Below, one piece after another: positions 24,562 to 34,030 of a stretch of 64,000 bases of DNA (position 1 is the stretch's first letter; each line of letters opens with the position of its first letter). Location: the NCBI GenBank assembly GCA_041907145.1, contig JAYRHW010000189.1, positions 1-64,000 of the forward strand. Direction: 5' to 3'. Origin of the DNA: JAFLCA01 sp041907145 (GTDB lineage Bacteria > Bdellovibrionota_C > UBA2361 > JAFLCA01). Below the pieces are notes generated by a model that made no database searches, was not told the DNA's origin, and was given only the letters and a program-made list of their open reading frames with translations. The translations under genes were made by a program, and so were the position numbers.

Positions 24562-25807
24562 GGTGCGCCTTGTAGGCTGTAAGAAACTCGCTTACTCCGT
24601 GAAAGAGTCCCTGAGCCACGGCCTGCCGAAAAGCCTTATTGGACAGCTGCTTAGCGTCAAGCGGATTATCAACAAACATGACCTCGACGAGGATGCAGGG
24701 CATATGGGCGCCAACCAGTACATAAAAAGGAGCCTTCCGGACTCCTAAACTCTGTACTTTCCAGCGTGAAGCTACAAGCGTTCGAAAAAGCGCCTGATGG
24801 ACGGTCGCCGCCAGTTTCTTGGAATCATCAAGCTTTGCGCTCTGAACCAGATCACTGAGGATGAAATCTAAATCCGAGGCTCCGTCTGAATTTTGAGCAT
24901 TCTCGCGCTGCGCCAAAAGTTTACTCGCCTCATCTCCTGCTGTATCGAGATAGTACGTCTGCAGCCCGGACAACTTTTGCTTTGGGCTCGCATTGCTATG
25001 AATACTCAAAAACAACGTGGCGTCGGAGTCATTGGCAAAGGCAGTGCGATCGGCCAGGGGGACGAAGGTATCGCTTCGGCGGGTCAGCTTTACGTTCACT
25101 CTTCCCGTCTCCTGCAATAGGCGTTCCAGCTCGAACGCGATATCTAGCACGATGTCCTTTTCGTAGAGCCCGCTTATTCCTTCCGCTCCAAAGTCCTCTC
25201 CGCCATGCCCAGGATCAACCACAATCAAGGGCGCATCCTTGACGGCAAATTCCGAATTCGGACGCTTGCTGGCCTCAGCTACCCCTCCTTCAAGCTGCTC
25301 GAGGCGAGCTCGCGCAATCTCGGTCGCATCCCCCCGAGGATATCGCCGCACGGCTTCAAGATAGGCCAGCTTTGCGGCTTCCACATCCGACCGCCGCGAT
25401 GCGTGTAGATCGCCGATTCGCAGCAGTGCGTCATCGGCCAAATTCCCGTTTGGAAAACGTTCCACAACGGCACGAAGTTCTGCCAAACTCATCTGCAGAT
25501 ACGAATCATCATTCAAGGCTTGAAACAGTCTTTCATGTACAATCGAGGCGTCGATCAGCGCCTTAGGAGAAGATGTTGAAGCAGGATGCGCATCAGCAAA
25601 ACGCACTAACCCCTCCCCGACGGTCTTCCACTCGGAAACTTTTGAAACCTCGGTGTCGGTATTTCTCAATTTCAAGTATTGGGCGCGCAAGAGTTCGTAA
25701 TCCGGACTAGGAGACTCGGCGGCCGCCGGGCATACCATGACCAGGAACAATACAGCAAAGAGCCCCAAGAAAGAGCAGTGTAAAGACGTGCGGGAGAAAA
25801 TATGCAT
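24554..25807 (-). CDS. N-acetylmuramoyl-L-alanine amidase (Amidase_3), exported
   Basis: Periplasmic zinc amidase that cuts peptides from peptidoglycan glycan chains. A signal peptide (cut near residue 30, PAAAES) is followed by a TPR-like helical region (about 35-175) with repeats like those of YbgF/BamD. The catalytic domain (about 190-417) has zinc ligands His201 in DPGHGGEDFG, Glu216 and His270 in SIHSNA, and a late catalytic Glu in LVEVMF. It makes the naked glycan that SPOR domains recognise, and a SPOR gene lies two genes downstream. The TPR in place of the AMIN domain is a modest variation on AmiC. Confidence 0.93.
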   Translation of the reverse strand: MHIFSRTSLHCSFLGLFAVLFLVMVCPAAAESPSPDYELLRAQYLKLRNTDTEVSKVSEWKTVGEGLVRFADAHPASTSSPKALIDASIVHERLFQALNDDSYLQMSLAELRAVVERFPNGNLADDALLRIGDLHASRRSDVEAAKLAYLEAVRRYPRGDATEIARARLEQLEGGVAEASKRPNSEFAVKDAPLIVVDPGHGGEDFGAEGISGLYEKDIVLDIAFELERLLQETGRVNVKLTRRSDTFVPLADRTAFANDSDATLFLSIHSNASPKQKLSGLQTYYLDTAGDEASKLLAQRENAQNSDGASDLDFILSDLVQSAKLDDSKKLAATVHQALFRTLVASRWKVQSLGVRKAPFYVLVGAHMPCILVEVMFVDNPLDAKQLSNKAFRQAVAQGLFHGVSEFLTAYKAHHD

Positions 25808-25831
25808 CTGTGCTACCTAGGCTAATGGACC

Positions 25832-28564
25832 TCAGTCGGGACGTTTTCCACCCTTGAGTCCTGCTTGCAGTGAGTGCAAGCGAAGTAAGGCTTCGAGCGG
25901 AGAGAGATCATTGATGTCTATCCGTTCAATCTCCGAACGCAAGCCCTTCAGCTCCTGGTAATCTTCCGGCTCCGCTGTGGGCTGAGCCGCGGGACGCTCG
26001 AAAAGTGCTAACTGAGAGCTGCGAACTTTTCGGGTGTCCGTCTCCTTCTCAATACCCAGAAGCAGTTCACGTGAACGACTTATTAGCGGCGCCGGCAGCC
26101 CTGCAAGCTTTGCAACTTCGATGCCGTACGACCGACTTGCTGGCCCCGGACCTATGACGTGGGTAAACACCACCTCCCCGTCCCGATCAACGGAGCCCAC
26201 AGAACGGTTGGAAATTTCCGGATATACACTCTCTAACCCGGTCAATTCATGGAAATGCGTGGCGAAAAGCGCCCGGCTCCTGAGCTTCAAGACAATCCAT
26301 TCCAGTATGGCTTGCGCGATGGCCAGCCCATCACTGGTCGCTGTTCCGCGCCCAATTTCATCAATGAGAAGTAAAGAACGCTCGCTGGCAGCAGAGAGAA
26401 TATATGCTGCTTCACGCATCTCTACCATGAAGGTTGATTCGCCTTCGGCCAAATTATCGGAGGCTCCGATGCGGGCAAACATTCGGTCGACCACGCCGAT
26501 ACGCGCGGCTCTGGCCGGCACGTAACAACCTAACTGCGCCATAATGACTATCAAGCCCGCCTGACGAATATAGGTGGACTTTCCCCCCATATTGGGTCCG
26601 GTGATAACCAAACAGCTCTGCTTGCGGGCAGATATCTCGAGCGAATTGGGAATAAAGCTGCCAAGCAATTTGGATGCTAGTACCGGATGCCGCCCCTCCG
26701 TAATCACTAACTCATCCGAACAGTCGACTACAGGACGCACGTAGCCTTCACGAGAACTGACCTCGGCCAAGGCTGATAAAACATCGAGCTGTGCCACGGC
26801 CGTAGCGACCGCTCTAAAGATCGGAGAAAACGGCCGGATGCGCGCCTTCAATTCAGTAAAGAGCTTTCGCTCAAGCTCGAGGATCTTGGCATCAGCGGTG
26901 CTGACTTCGCGCTCCCGTTCGAGGAGGGTCGGCAGCGTGAAGCGTTCTGCGTTGACGGTGGACTGACGGCGGATGTACTCAGGTGGAGTTTTGGCCGCAT
27001 TAGCCCGCGTGATTTCGATGAAGAAGCCTAGCACGTTGTTGAATTTAATTTTCAGCGATCCAATGCCGGTGCGAATCCGCTCGGCTGCCTCGAGTTCGAG
27101 CATCCAGGCCGCTCCGGTGGCTTTAATCGCGCGCAAATGATCGAGCTCGCTTGAGAACCCTTCGCGCATGATTCCCGGATCCGCTGACGAAAGCGGCGGA
27201 TTGTCGGCAAGAGCTGATTGCAAATCTGCGAGGGCCGGACAGTCATGCCTCAAGGCCTGAGCCAGCGAGCCAAGCATTGCCGCGCTCTTTGGTTCGAATG
27301 TGGAGAGCACCTCAGCCAGCTCGGTAGCTACTTCCAGCGTGTCACGCAGAGCGGCGAGCTCCTTAGGTGAAGAAATATCCAGTTCGAGCCGCGCCGCCAC
27401 ACGTTCAGCATCCGTCACACGTCGCAGCAGTGTCTGCAGTCTCTCCCGAGCGGCATGGTGATCCATCAAAGCAGCGAGCGCATTTTGTCTCGCCTCGATG
27501 AAATCAACTCGGACGAGCGGGTGCAAGATCCAGTGGCGCAGGAGCCGTTGTGCACCACTCGTGATGGTACGATCCAAGTGTTCGAGCAATGTACCGGATG
27601 TGGAACCATCGCGGGCATTCTTGACGAGCTCAAGATTCGTCCTCGTGCTGGCATCAAGCAGCAGCGCGTTCTCGTAACTCTTAAGACTGATTTCCTGGAC
27701 GACAATCTGTGACCCGATTGTGGTTTCATCGATATAACCAAGCAGCAGCCGTACGGCCTTCTTCGCCGTGGATCCGAGCGCCGAATAGCCGGGCAGTACG
27801 GCAAAGCTCCGCCCACCGGTGGTCTGTGCATCGAAGTAAGACTCAGGACGGAATTTAAGACCCTGCGCCGGCAGCAGGCGCTCGATTTCTCGAACCCACG
27901 GCAATCGCCGATCCACCGGCCGACCGGCAATCGAGCGGGGCACAATCAGTTCGGTTGCCTGAGCGCGCTGCAGTTCAGCTCCAAAGGCCGCCAAGGAAAG
28001 TCCGTCACGAACAAAAATTTTCCCCGTCTGCGCGTCTCCGAAGGCCAGGGCACAGTCCGAATCAGAGACGACAATTCCGGCAGCAACAATCGCCTCGACG
28101 GCAGGATCGACGTTGGAAGAGCAAATACGCACTCCAGGCGTGATGATTCGCTCCAGTTTGCGCTGCACCATTCCCTTGGCTGGAAGCGGCCCCTCTACCT
28201 GGCTCACGAGCGCAACGGAAAAGCCTCTAGCAACAAGACGATCAATGTAGTTATCGATGACTGCGATCGGCACTCCACACATCGGTATCGGATCGGGATC
28301 ATTCTTATCGCGCGTGGTCAGCGTCAGATTGAGCACGCGAGACACTGTTACAGCATCATCGAAGAAAAGTTCGTAGAAATCGCCGACCTGGAAGAAGAGA
28401 TGACAATCCGAGTATTGCCTCTTATACTCGAGATACTGCGTCAGCATCGGAGGCAAGTCCTTACGCTGATGCCAGCGAGTGGCCGAATGCTCAAGCACCG
28501 ACTGCTCAAGCACAGCCTGGTCCCGGATGCCCTCGGCCTCGCGTGATGATGGAAGCGAATTCAT
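25832..28564 (-). CDS. mutS: DNA mismatch repair protein MutS
   Basis: Recognises mismatches and starts repair with MutL. The N-terminal mismatch-binding domain has QVGDFYELFFDDA, which holds the Phe-x-Glu wedge; the clamp and lever regions follow. The ATPase domain has Walker A GPNMGGKSTYIRQ, the DEIGRGTATSDGLAIA Walker B/D region and the ATHFHELT motif. Its 910 residues are slightly longer than E. coli MutS. GAGGG lies very close to the ATG. It is divergent from the response-regulator gene; a TATAGA box lies about 25 bases before the start but with a poor -35. mutL is not in the window. Confidence 0.97.
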   Translation of the reverse strand: MNSLPSSREAEGIRDQAVLEQSVLEHSATRWHQRKDLPPMLTQYLEYKRQYSDCHLFFQVGDFYELFFDDAVTVSRVLNLTLTTRDKNDPDPIPMCGVPIAVIDNYIDRLVARGFSVALVSQVEGPLPAKGMVQRKLERIITPGVRICSSNVDPAVEAIVAAGIVVSDSDCALAFGDAQTGKIFVRDGLSLAAFGAELQRAQATELIVPRSIAGRPVDRRLPWVREIERLLPAQGLKFRPESYFDAQTTGGRSFAVLPGYSALGSTAKKAVRLLLGYIDETTIGSQIVVQEISLKSYENALLLDASTRTNLELVKNARDGSTSGTLLEHLDRTITSGAQRLLRHWILHPLVRVDFIEARQNALAALMDHHAARERLQTLLRRVTDAERVAARLELDISSPKELAALRDTLEVATELAEVLSTFEPKSAAMLGSLAQALRHDCPALADLQSALADNPPLSSADPGIMREGFSSELDHLRAIKATGAAWMLELEAAERIRTGIGSLKIKFNNVLGFFIEITRANAAKTPPEYIRRQSTVNAERFTLPTLLEREREVSTADAKILELERKLFTELKARIRPFSPIFRAVATAVAQLDVLSALAEVSSREGYVRPVVDCSDELVITEGRHPVLASKLLGSFIPNSLEISARKQSCLVITGPNMGGKSTYIRQAGLIVIMAQLGCYVPARAARIGVVDRMFARIGASDNLAEGESTFMVEMREAAYILSAASERSLLLIDEIGRGTATSDGLAIAQAILEWIVLKLRSRALFATHFHELTGLESVYPEISNRSVGSVDRDGEVVFTHVIGPGPASRSYGIEVAKLAGLPAPLISRSRELLLGIEKETDTRKVRSSQLALFERPAAQPTAEPEDYQELKGLRSEIERIDINDLSPLEALLRLHSLQAGLKGGKRPD

Positions 28565-28653
28565 GCCCTCTTTGTACCGATTCTATAGGGCAAAGTCATT
28601 ACCGGACTGCAGCCGGCTCCGCTGGATACATGCTTTCGGATTTGCTCTAGAAG

Positions 28654-28682
28654 TAGTGTCCGTTTTGAGAATTTAGTGTCCG
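28654..28682. repeat. Direct repeat TAGTGTCCG, 20-bp period
   Basis: TAGTGTCCG occurs at 28654-28662 and 28674-28682, exactly 20 bases apart (about two helical turns), ending just before the response-regulator ATG. The spacing suits cooperative binding of a regulator on one face of the DNA. The motif also recalls ends of some insertion sequences, but no inverted partner is seen. Confidence 0.4.
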
Positions 28683-28689
28683 CTGTCTT

Positions 28690-29088
28690 ATGCAAGCTAT
28701 CGCCACACCAACCATCCGAGATATCGCTCTTATCGACGACGAGCCATCGGTACTCTTCGCACTGAAGCTTCTCCTCGAAGCCCTCGGTTATACCGTTTAT
28801 GACTTTAACGCACCGGGCGAGGGCATCGCATTTTTACAGGGCGCGACACCAGTAGATTTATGCCTTTGCGACCTTAAAATGCCGGACACCAGCGGCCTAG
28901 GGGTGCTGGAGGCGACTAGAAAGGTACGCCCCACCCTGCCCTTTGTTCTGATGTCAGGCCACGCAACCACCGAAGAGGTGGATCGCTCTAAGGAACTGGG
29001 AGCAACCGGATTCCTATCCAAGCCGTTTACTCCCGAAGAACTGCGGCAGGTTGTAGAAGCGATTGAAAAAAGAAGTAATCCCAACTGA
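28690..29088 (+). CDS. Single-domain response regulator
   Basis: A stand-alone receiver of 132 residues with all catalytic residues: the acidic pair in LIDDEPS (15-18), phosphorylated Asp61 in CDLKMPD, Ser89 in LMSGH and Lys111 in LSKPF. There is no output domain, so it must act through protein binding, as CheY- or FixJ-receiver-like proteins do. The sequence around the Asp (DLKMPDTSGL) is closer to FixJ/NtrC-type receivers than to CheY. No kinase is adjacent. It is divergent from mutS, and its promoter region carries the TAGTGTCCG direct repeats. Confidence 0.93.
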   Translation: MQAIATPTIRDIALIDDEPSVLFALKLLLEALGYTVYDFNAPGEGIAFLQGATPVDLCLCDLKMPDTSGLGVLEATRKVRPTLPFVLMSGHATTEEVDRSKELGATGFLSKPFTPEELRQVVEAIEKRSNPN

Positions 29089-29250
29089 GTAAATCCGCGC
29101 CGACGCCACACTTAAGCCCGATATAGCGCGGCTTAGGCACAACTCTCGAGACGAGCATGACCTGCTGCCCCCGGCTGCAATCCACCACCCGGCGAACAAC
29201 GCAGCTCGGAAGGTAGAGGAACGACAGATGATGTCAGTGTGTACCCGGAT

Positions 29251-29287
29251 ACTAAAAGAGCGGTGTAGACTCGCGCCTACACCGCTC
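29251..29287 (-). terminator. Rho-independent terminator of rpsA
   Basis: GAGCGGTGTAG and CTACACCGCTC form a perfect 11-bp stem with an 8-base loop, followed on the minus strand by TTTTAGT. It lies 20 bases past the rpsA stop codon. On the plus strand no T run follows, so it should act only on rpsA. Confidence 0.9.
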
Positions 29288-29306
29288 ATTCAGACTGTCT
29301 CGGTGA

Positions 29307-31028
29307 TTACTTATCGCCGCCGTCCATCTTCTGACGGAGCAAGTCCCCGAAGGTAACAGCAGTGCTGGTATCTTCCATGAATTCCGCCATAGCTTCTTTC
29401 TCACTGCGACGCTTGATCGCCTTGATACTGAGGCTGATACGACGCTCCTCGCGATCGATATTGGTAACTTCGCTGTCGATCTTCGAGCCAACCTTGAACA
29501 TCTCACCGATATTCTCGCCCTTATCCACGCCAAGCTGCGAGTTGTGAATGAGTCCCTCGACGCCTTCCTCAATCTCAACGAAGAGACCGAAATCGGTAAT
29601 GGAGCTGATCGTTCCCTCGACCTTGGTTCCGACTGGATAACGCTGGGAAATAGTATCCCAGGGATCCTGCGTAAGCTGCTTGACGCCGAGGCTCAAGCGC
29701 TCATTCGCAGCATCGATATCGAGCACTACGGCCTCGACATCGTCACCCTTCTTGAAGAGGTCGTGAATTTCTTTGGGGTCTCGAATGCGCTTCGTCCAGC
29801 TGAAGTCTGAAACGTGCACCAATCCGTCGATCCCGTCCTCGACTCCGACGAAAATACCGAACTCGGTAATCGAACGAACCTTGCCCTTAACTCGCGATCC
29901 AATCGGATGCTTCTCGCGCAGCTCGTCCCATGGATTCGGCATGAGTTGTTTGAGTCCGAGGCTAATGCGCTGCTGTTCCTGATCGATACCTAGAATGACC
30001 GCTTCGACCATGTCGCCAACGTTGAGCATCTTGGAAGGATTACGAACCTTCTTGGTCCAGCTCATTTCCGAAACATGGATCAAGCCCTCTACACCTTCCT
30101 CGAGTTCAACGAACGCGCCGTAGTCGGTCAGGCTCATCACTTTGCCCTTGATGCGTCCGCCAACCGGGAAGCGCTCATGGACTGTCTGCCATGGATCGGT
30201 CTTGAGCTGCTTCATGCCTAAGCTGACGCGCTCCTTCTCGGCGTCGTACTTGAGCACGACCACTGGAACGTTCTGCCCGATTGAAAGCTTCTCGGAAGGA
30301 TGATTGATGCGGCCCCAAGAGATATCCGTGATATGCAGGAGACCATCGATACCGCCGAGGTCGATGAAGGCACCGTAGTCGGTGACATTCTTGACAACGC
30401 CTTCCATGACCACGCCTTCGGCCAATACCTTGAGGGTCTCGGCACGCAAGCTATCGCGCTCGGACATCAAGACAGCGCGGCGCGACAATACGATATTACC
30501 CTTATCGCGTGTGATCTTGAGAACCTTGAAATCAAAGTTCTGATCGATGAACTTGTCGAGATTGCGATGCGGACGGATATCAATCTGCGAGCCAGGCAAG
30601 AATGCCGGAATGCCGATATCGACCTGCAATCCACCCTTGACCTTCTGCACCACGCGGCCAGAAATAAGCGTGTTCTTCTTGAAAACGTCTTCGACGTGGT
30701 TCCAAATCTTCTGCTGATCTGCGCGCTCTTTCGAGAGCAAGACCTGCCCGGCCTCGTTCTCGAGCGAGATGATATACACGTCGACCTTGTCGCCGACCTT
30801 CGCAGTGATCGCGCCTTCGGGGTTGGTAAACTGGGTTGAAGGAACAACGCCATCGGACTTAAAGCCGATGTCGACCGTGACCATTTCCTTGTTTACGCCG
30901 ACAACCGTGCCGGAAACTATTTTGCCGGGCTTGAGTTTGTCGAATTTTTCGTTGAGGAGCCGCTCGAATTCAGAAGCAAAACTGCCTGAAGAGCCGCTGT
31001 CGGAGAAACTACCTGCTGCCATTACCAT
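29307..31028 (-). CDS. rpsA: 30S ribosomal protein S1
   Basis: RNA-binding protein that brings mRNA to the 30S subunit. It has six S1 (OB-fold) repeats across 573 residues, beginning near residue 37 (GTVVGVNKEMVTVDIGFKSD) and recurring about every 70-87 residues. Repeats 3-6 carry the typical DYGAFIDLGGIDGLLHITD pattern. Repeats 1-2 are more divergent, as in other S1 proteins, where they bind the ribosome. The short Ser/Gly-rich N-terminus is a lineage detail. Two in-frame ATGs are close together; AGGA lies upstream. It follows cmk and purA in one direction, an expanded form of the common cmk-rpsA pair. Confidence 0.97.
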   Translation of the reverse strand: MVMAAGSFSDSGSSGSFASEFERLLNEKFDKLKPGKIVSGTVVGVNKEMVTVDIGFKSDGVVPSTQFTNPEGAITAKVGDKVDVYIISLENEAGQVLLSKERADQQKIWNHVEDVFKKNTLISGRVVQKVKGGLQVDIGIPAFLPGSQIDIRPHRNLDKFIDQNFDFKVLKITRDKGNIVLSRRAVLMSERDSLRAETLKVLAEGVVMEGVVKNVTDYGAFIDLGGIDGLLHITDISWGRINHPSEKLSIGQNVPVVVLKYDAEKERVSLGMKQLKTDPWQTVHERFPVGGRIKGKVMSLTDYGAFVELEEGVEGLIHVSEMSWTKKVRNPSKMLNVGDMVEAVILGIDQEQQRISLGLKQLMPNPWDELREKHPIGSRVKGKVRSITEFGIFVGVEDGIDGLVHVSDFSWTKRIRDPKEIHDLFKKGDDVEAVVLDIDAANERLSLGVKQLTQDPWDTISQRYPVGTKVEGTISSITDFGLFVEIEEGVEGLIHNSQLGVDKGENIGEMFKVGSKIDSEVTNIDREERRISLSIKAIKRRSEKEAMAEFMEDTSTAVTFGDLLRQKMDGGDK

Positions 31029-31132
31029 ACTTTCAATTTTCCTGTGTCCGATTCCCTCTGCAGGAACCTGACACTCATCGATGTGGGTTATGCTTTGACG
31101 GCGAGCACCGATGTTTACTTAGCCGCAAAGCC

Positions 31133-31185
31133 GGCGCAACAATTTGCGCCCTTGCCTCTTCCCTTTTAACCTTCGGGAAAGAGGC
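31133..31185 (-). promoter_or_regulatory. Tandem hairpins between purA and rpsA
   Basis: On the minus strand GCCTCTTTCCC/GGGAAGAGGC forms a stem with one bulge (31154-31185), followed at once by GGCGCAA/TTGCGCC (31133-31150). Neither has a T run, which argues against a simple purA terminator. They lie about 105-155 bases before the rpsA start, where a structured leader could mediate the S1 feedback control known in E. coli. That role is inferred from position only. Confidence 0.4.
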
Positions 31186-31296
31186 CAAGTTGTAGCAGAT
31201 TATGCATGGGAGGTCACGTTTAGGACCTTCGCCCGCACCCAGCAACAGGCGCCGCTGCAGGAATCGAGAAATACTCGGCGAAATCAGCTAGTTGCC

Positions 31297-32685
31297 CTAT
31301 GAGCGCAACGCTAGCTGCTCGCGCTTAGGCCCTACCCCTACGCCCTCGACCTTAGCGCCGCTACGCTGTTCGATCATGTCGATAAGGTCCTGCATGGCGG
31401 ATGGGAGATCTGCGATAGAACGCACTCCGGTAATATCCTCGTTGAAACCAACGCGATGCTCGACAATTGGGCGAGGCGCCGAATCCTCCGAGGTCCCCAC
31501 GCGATCGTAGTAGGAAGTTACCGGGATCGTCCCCGCCAGAGTTTCGGAAAAAAGTGTGAGCAGATCGGCCTTGGTGAGATACAAGGCGTCAACTGCATTC
31601 ATTCGGGAAATTTCTTCCAAGCTCTCGAGATCGAAGCTCCCCATGCGGCGCGGCCGTCCCGTTGTGGAGCCGTATTCACCGCCCAGCATACGAAGCGCCA
31701 CACCCACTTCGAACGGATCGCCGGAGCGCAAAAGCGATCGCGGGTCGGGATAGGTAGACTCTTCATAACTGCGAGTATGCGCCTTCCCATCGCAGTATTC
31801 CTCCGAACGCCGACCCCCAAACTCGGAAACGAACGGGCCGTTTCCGACCCGAGACATGATGAGCTTTGCAACTCCGATGGTTCGTCGATGATACCGCGGA
31901 GGTAAATCTCCACCTACAAAGGCAGCGCCAGCCACGGTCGAACTTGAAGTAACAAATGGGACGGTGCCGGACGTCACATCCAGAAGTGCAGCCTGCGCGC
32001 CCTCGAACAAAATTTTGGAACCGGCATCAGCCTTCTTGACCAAGAAGGTCGGGCTGGGAGTAACAAATTCACGAATTCCATCGCAAGCTTCCCTAAAAGC
32101 TCGCATCATTTCCTCCTGGTTAATGCCGGGAATGCTGTATCGTGAGATGACTTCGGCAAGACTTGCCCGCGCGGACTCCTGAACTCTACCGGGATTATTC
32201 AACAGATCGACCGCCCGAAGGTTGACAACTTGCCCGTCGAGAGAGGTTCTGCGAGCGCGATCCGCATATGCAGGCCCGATGCCGCTCTTTGTCGTACCTA
32301 TGGCACCGCCGGTCACTCCATCTTCGAGAATGTGGCTCGGCTGAATGATGCTGGCGAAAGGAGAAATAGTCAGGCGGCCTCGCACGGAAACACCGACCTT
32401 TTCAAGCGAGGAGATCTCCTCCAGCAGTTTGGCCGGGTTAACGACACAGCCAGAGCCGATATAGAGCTGAACATGATCGTAAATAACACCGGACGGGACT
32501 TGGTGCAGCGCGAAGCGTCCCTTATGCGTATCGATAGTATGCCCGGCGTTGTTGCCGCCGTTATAGCGAGCAACCACATCATACTGAGCCGCGAGATGAT
32601 CGACCGCCTTGGCCTTGCCTTCATCTCCAAATTGAGTGCCGATAAGCACGTCAGCGAAACCGCTCTGGGCCGTACTTGTATGCAT
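31297..32685 (-). CDS. purA: Adenylosuccinate synthetase
   Basis: Makes adenylosuccinate from IMP, aspartate and GTP on the way to AMP. It has the GTP/IMP loop GTQFGDEGKAKAVD (16-29), GGNNAGHT, and a C-terminal VGPKREQ-like sequence. The usual loop is QWGDEGKGK; here Trp is Phe and the second Gly is Ala, a variant seen in some bacterial branches, while the catalytic Asp21 is kept, which distinguishes it from phage PurZ. It has 462 residues, about 30 longer than E. coli PurA. The start used has GGAG at 6-base spacing; a further 12 codons upstream are open but lack one. It lies between cmk and rpsA. Confidence 0.93.
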   Translation of the reverse strand: MHTSTAQSGFADVLIGTQFGDEGKAKAVDHLAAQYDVVARYNGGNNAGHTIDTHKGRFALHQVPSGVIYDHVQLYIGSGCVVNPAKLLEEISSLEKVGVSVRGRLTISPFASIIQPSHILEDGVTGGAIGTTKSGIGPAYADRARRTSLDGQVVNLRAVDLLNNPGRVQESARASLAEVISRYSIPGINQEEMMRAFREACDGIREFVTPSPTFLVKKADAGSKILFEGAQAALLDVTSGTVPFVTSSSTVAGAAFVGGDLPPRYHRRTIGVAKLIMSRVGNGPFVSEFGGRRSEEYCDGKAHTRSYEESTYPDPRSLLRSGDPFEVGVALRMLGGEYGSTTGRPRRMGSFDLESLEEISRMNAVDALYLTKADLLTLFSETLAGTIPVTSYYDRVGTSEDSAPRPIVEHRVGFNEDITGVRSIADLPSAMQDLIDMIEQRSGAKVEGVGVGPKREQLALRS

Positions 32686-32777
32686 GTCTGACTCCGACTG
32701 AACTACCGTGAATGGAACCACCGTTGACAGTACTGACCATTCTCATACTGCTGGGAATGGTGGCAGTCAAACAGTCT

Positions 32778-33494
32778 TCATGCGCGCGATTGATCGACCA
32801 AGCCGCGTTTACGCGCCTCGGCAACCATGCGGGCTAGCACGCTTTGCAAAGATTCGCTGGAATTATCGATAATTACTGCATCCAGTGCCGGCTTGGTGGG
32901 AGCAACTGGTCGTTCCGAGTCGCGTTTATCGCGCTCGCGGATTTCTATGCCGATCTGAGCCGCCAGTCGCTTTCTGGTGGTTTCAGACTTATCGACACTT
33001 CCATCCATTAACTGCTTCAGGCGACGCTCGATGCGGATTCGCTCATCGGCGACCACAAAAAACTTAAGCGGAGAGTCTGGGAAGACTATGGTACCCATAT
33101 CTCGGCCCTCAGCCACGATGGCTTTTCCGGAGTAGGCCTCGCGTTGCATCTGCATCAGCGCCTGTCGAACGATGGAAAACTGTGATGCCTGCGACGTCGC
33201 TTCCGACACTTCCGGAGTTTGAACTGCCCCCGTGATATCCTCCCCATCCAAGGTTACTTGCGGCCTATGATCTTGCGCCAGCTCGAGCCTTATGCGGTGC
33301 TTGGGCAACTCCGCAGACAATGCAGTTTCGGAGTTTGCATCTATCTTGGCTCTTAGAGCCATCAGACCAACTGCCCGGTACAGCAAGCCCGAATTGAGAT
33401 GTACGAAGCCCAACTGTTGAGACAAGTGGCGGGCGAGCGTGCTCTTTCCGGATCCAGCCAGCCCATCAACCGCTATGACAATTCGCGAAAGCAT
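32778..33494 (-). CDS. cmk: Cytidylate kinase
   Basis: Phosphorylates CMP and dCMP with ATP. P-loop VDGLAGSGKSTLARHL at residues 9-24, the NMP-binding SGLLYRAVGL, and the family motif AEGRDMGTIVFPDS with the Arg-Asp pair that contacts cytidine. The 238 residues are typical. It heads the cmk-purA-rpsA series on the minus strand. The ribosome site before the ATG is weak. Confidence 0.95.
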   Translation of the reverse strand: MLSRIVIAVDGLAGSGKSTLARHLSQQLGFVHLNSGLLYRAVGLMALRAKIDANSETALSAELPKHRIRLELAQDHRPQVTLDGEDITGAVQTPEVSEATSQASQFSIVRQALMQMQREAYSGKAIVAEGRDMGTIVFPDSPLKFFVVADERIRIERRLKQLMDGSVDKSETTRKRLAAQIGIEIRERDKRDSERPVAPTKPALDAVIIDNSSESLQSVLARMVAEARKRGLVDQSRA

Positions 33495-33548
33495 ACCCGG
33501 GACTTTAAACTATTCTGAGAATAGATAAAATCCCGGCTCTGTGCTGGA

Positions 33549-33944
33549 CTAGCCCCCCAAACTTTTATCGTTGAAGAATGTTCCCACGAAGGACCGCAGG
33601 GTAAAGGCACCAAGCGCTACAATCATCAATCCCAGCGACGAGCGGTACTGGCCGAACGCCGAGCTAATAATTGCTCCAACACCGGCACAAACCATAACCA
33701 AGGCCCCAAAGCTGCCTTCTATATAGGTAAAGAGTACGTTCACGGCGTTAGCAATGCGCTTTTCGTTGTAATGCTGGGCATAAGCGATGTCCGCAACCGC
33801 GAAGGTCAGGACAAGGCAGCCCAAAATCCCGCATGCCAGAGAGACCTCTCGATGATGGGCCGCAAGGACGGCCCCCAGCCGGCGACCCGCCTCCGTGTAC
33901 AGGACTCGCCCCTTAAAATCCGCTGCATGATGAGTGAAAGACAT
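33549..33944 (-). CDS. VirB2/TrbC-like small membrane protein
   Basis: A 131-residue protein resembling type IV secretion pilins. It has a signal-like hydrophobic segment ending in IAYAQ (about 38-60), then two more hydrophobic segments (about 75-100, GALVMVCAGVGAIISSAFGQ, and 105-125) separated by a short QYRSS loop. This is the VirB2/TrbC topology with the inward loop between helices. The N-terminal leader is unusually long (about 35 residues). GGAGG five bases before the ATG fixes the start. No virB or tra genes are present here, so it is an orphan. It is divergent from the OmpR-type regulator gene. Confidence 0.6.
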   Translation of the reverse strand: MSFTHHAADFKGRVLYTEAGRRLGAVLAAHHREVSLACGILGCLVLTFAVADIAYAQHYNEKRIANAVNVLFTYIEGSFGALVMVCAGVGAIISSAFGQYRSSLGLMIVALGAFTLRSFVGTFFNDKSLGG

Positions 33945-34030
33945 ACGAACCTCCATTTTTTACCTGCCCGGCAAAAGGCCCGAGCTATTGCCAGTATGGG
34001 GGTCCGAAGCACCGAATCTCTAGGCAGGGC

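Noticed and set aside
28654..28682. Insertion-sequence end
   Set aside because: TAGTGTCCG resembles some element ends, but the copies are direct rather than inverted and no transposase or target duplication is near.
31297..32685. PurZ-like (diaminopurine) synthetase
   Set aside because: The changed loop GDEGKAK drew attention, but the catalytic Asp at the PurA position is kept and the gene sits with cmk and rpsA, so it is read as ordinary PurA.
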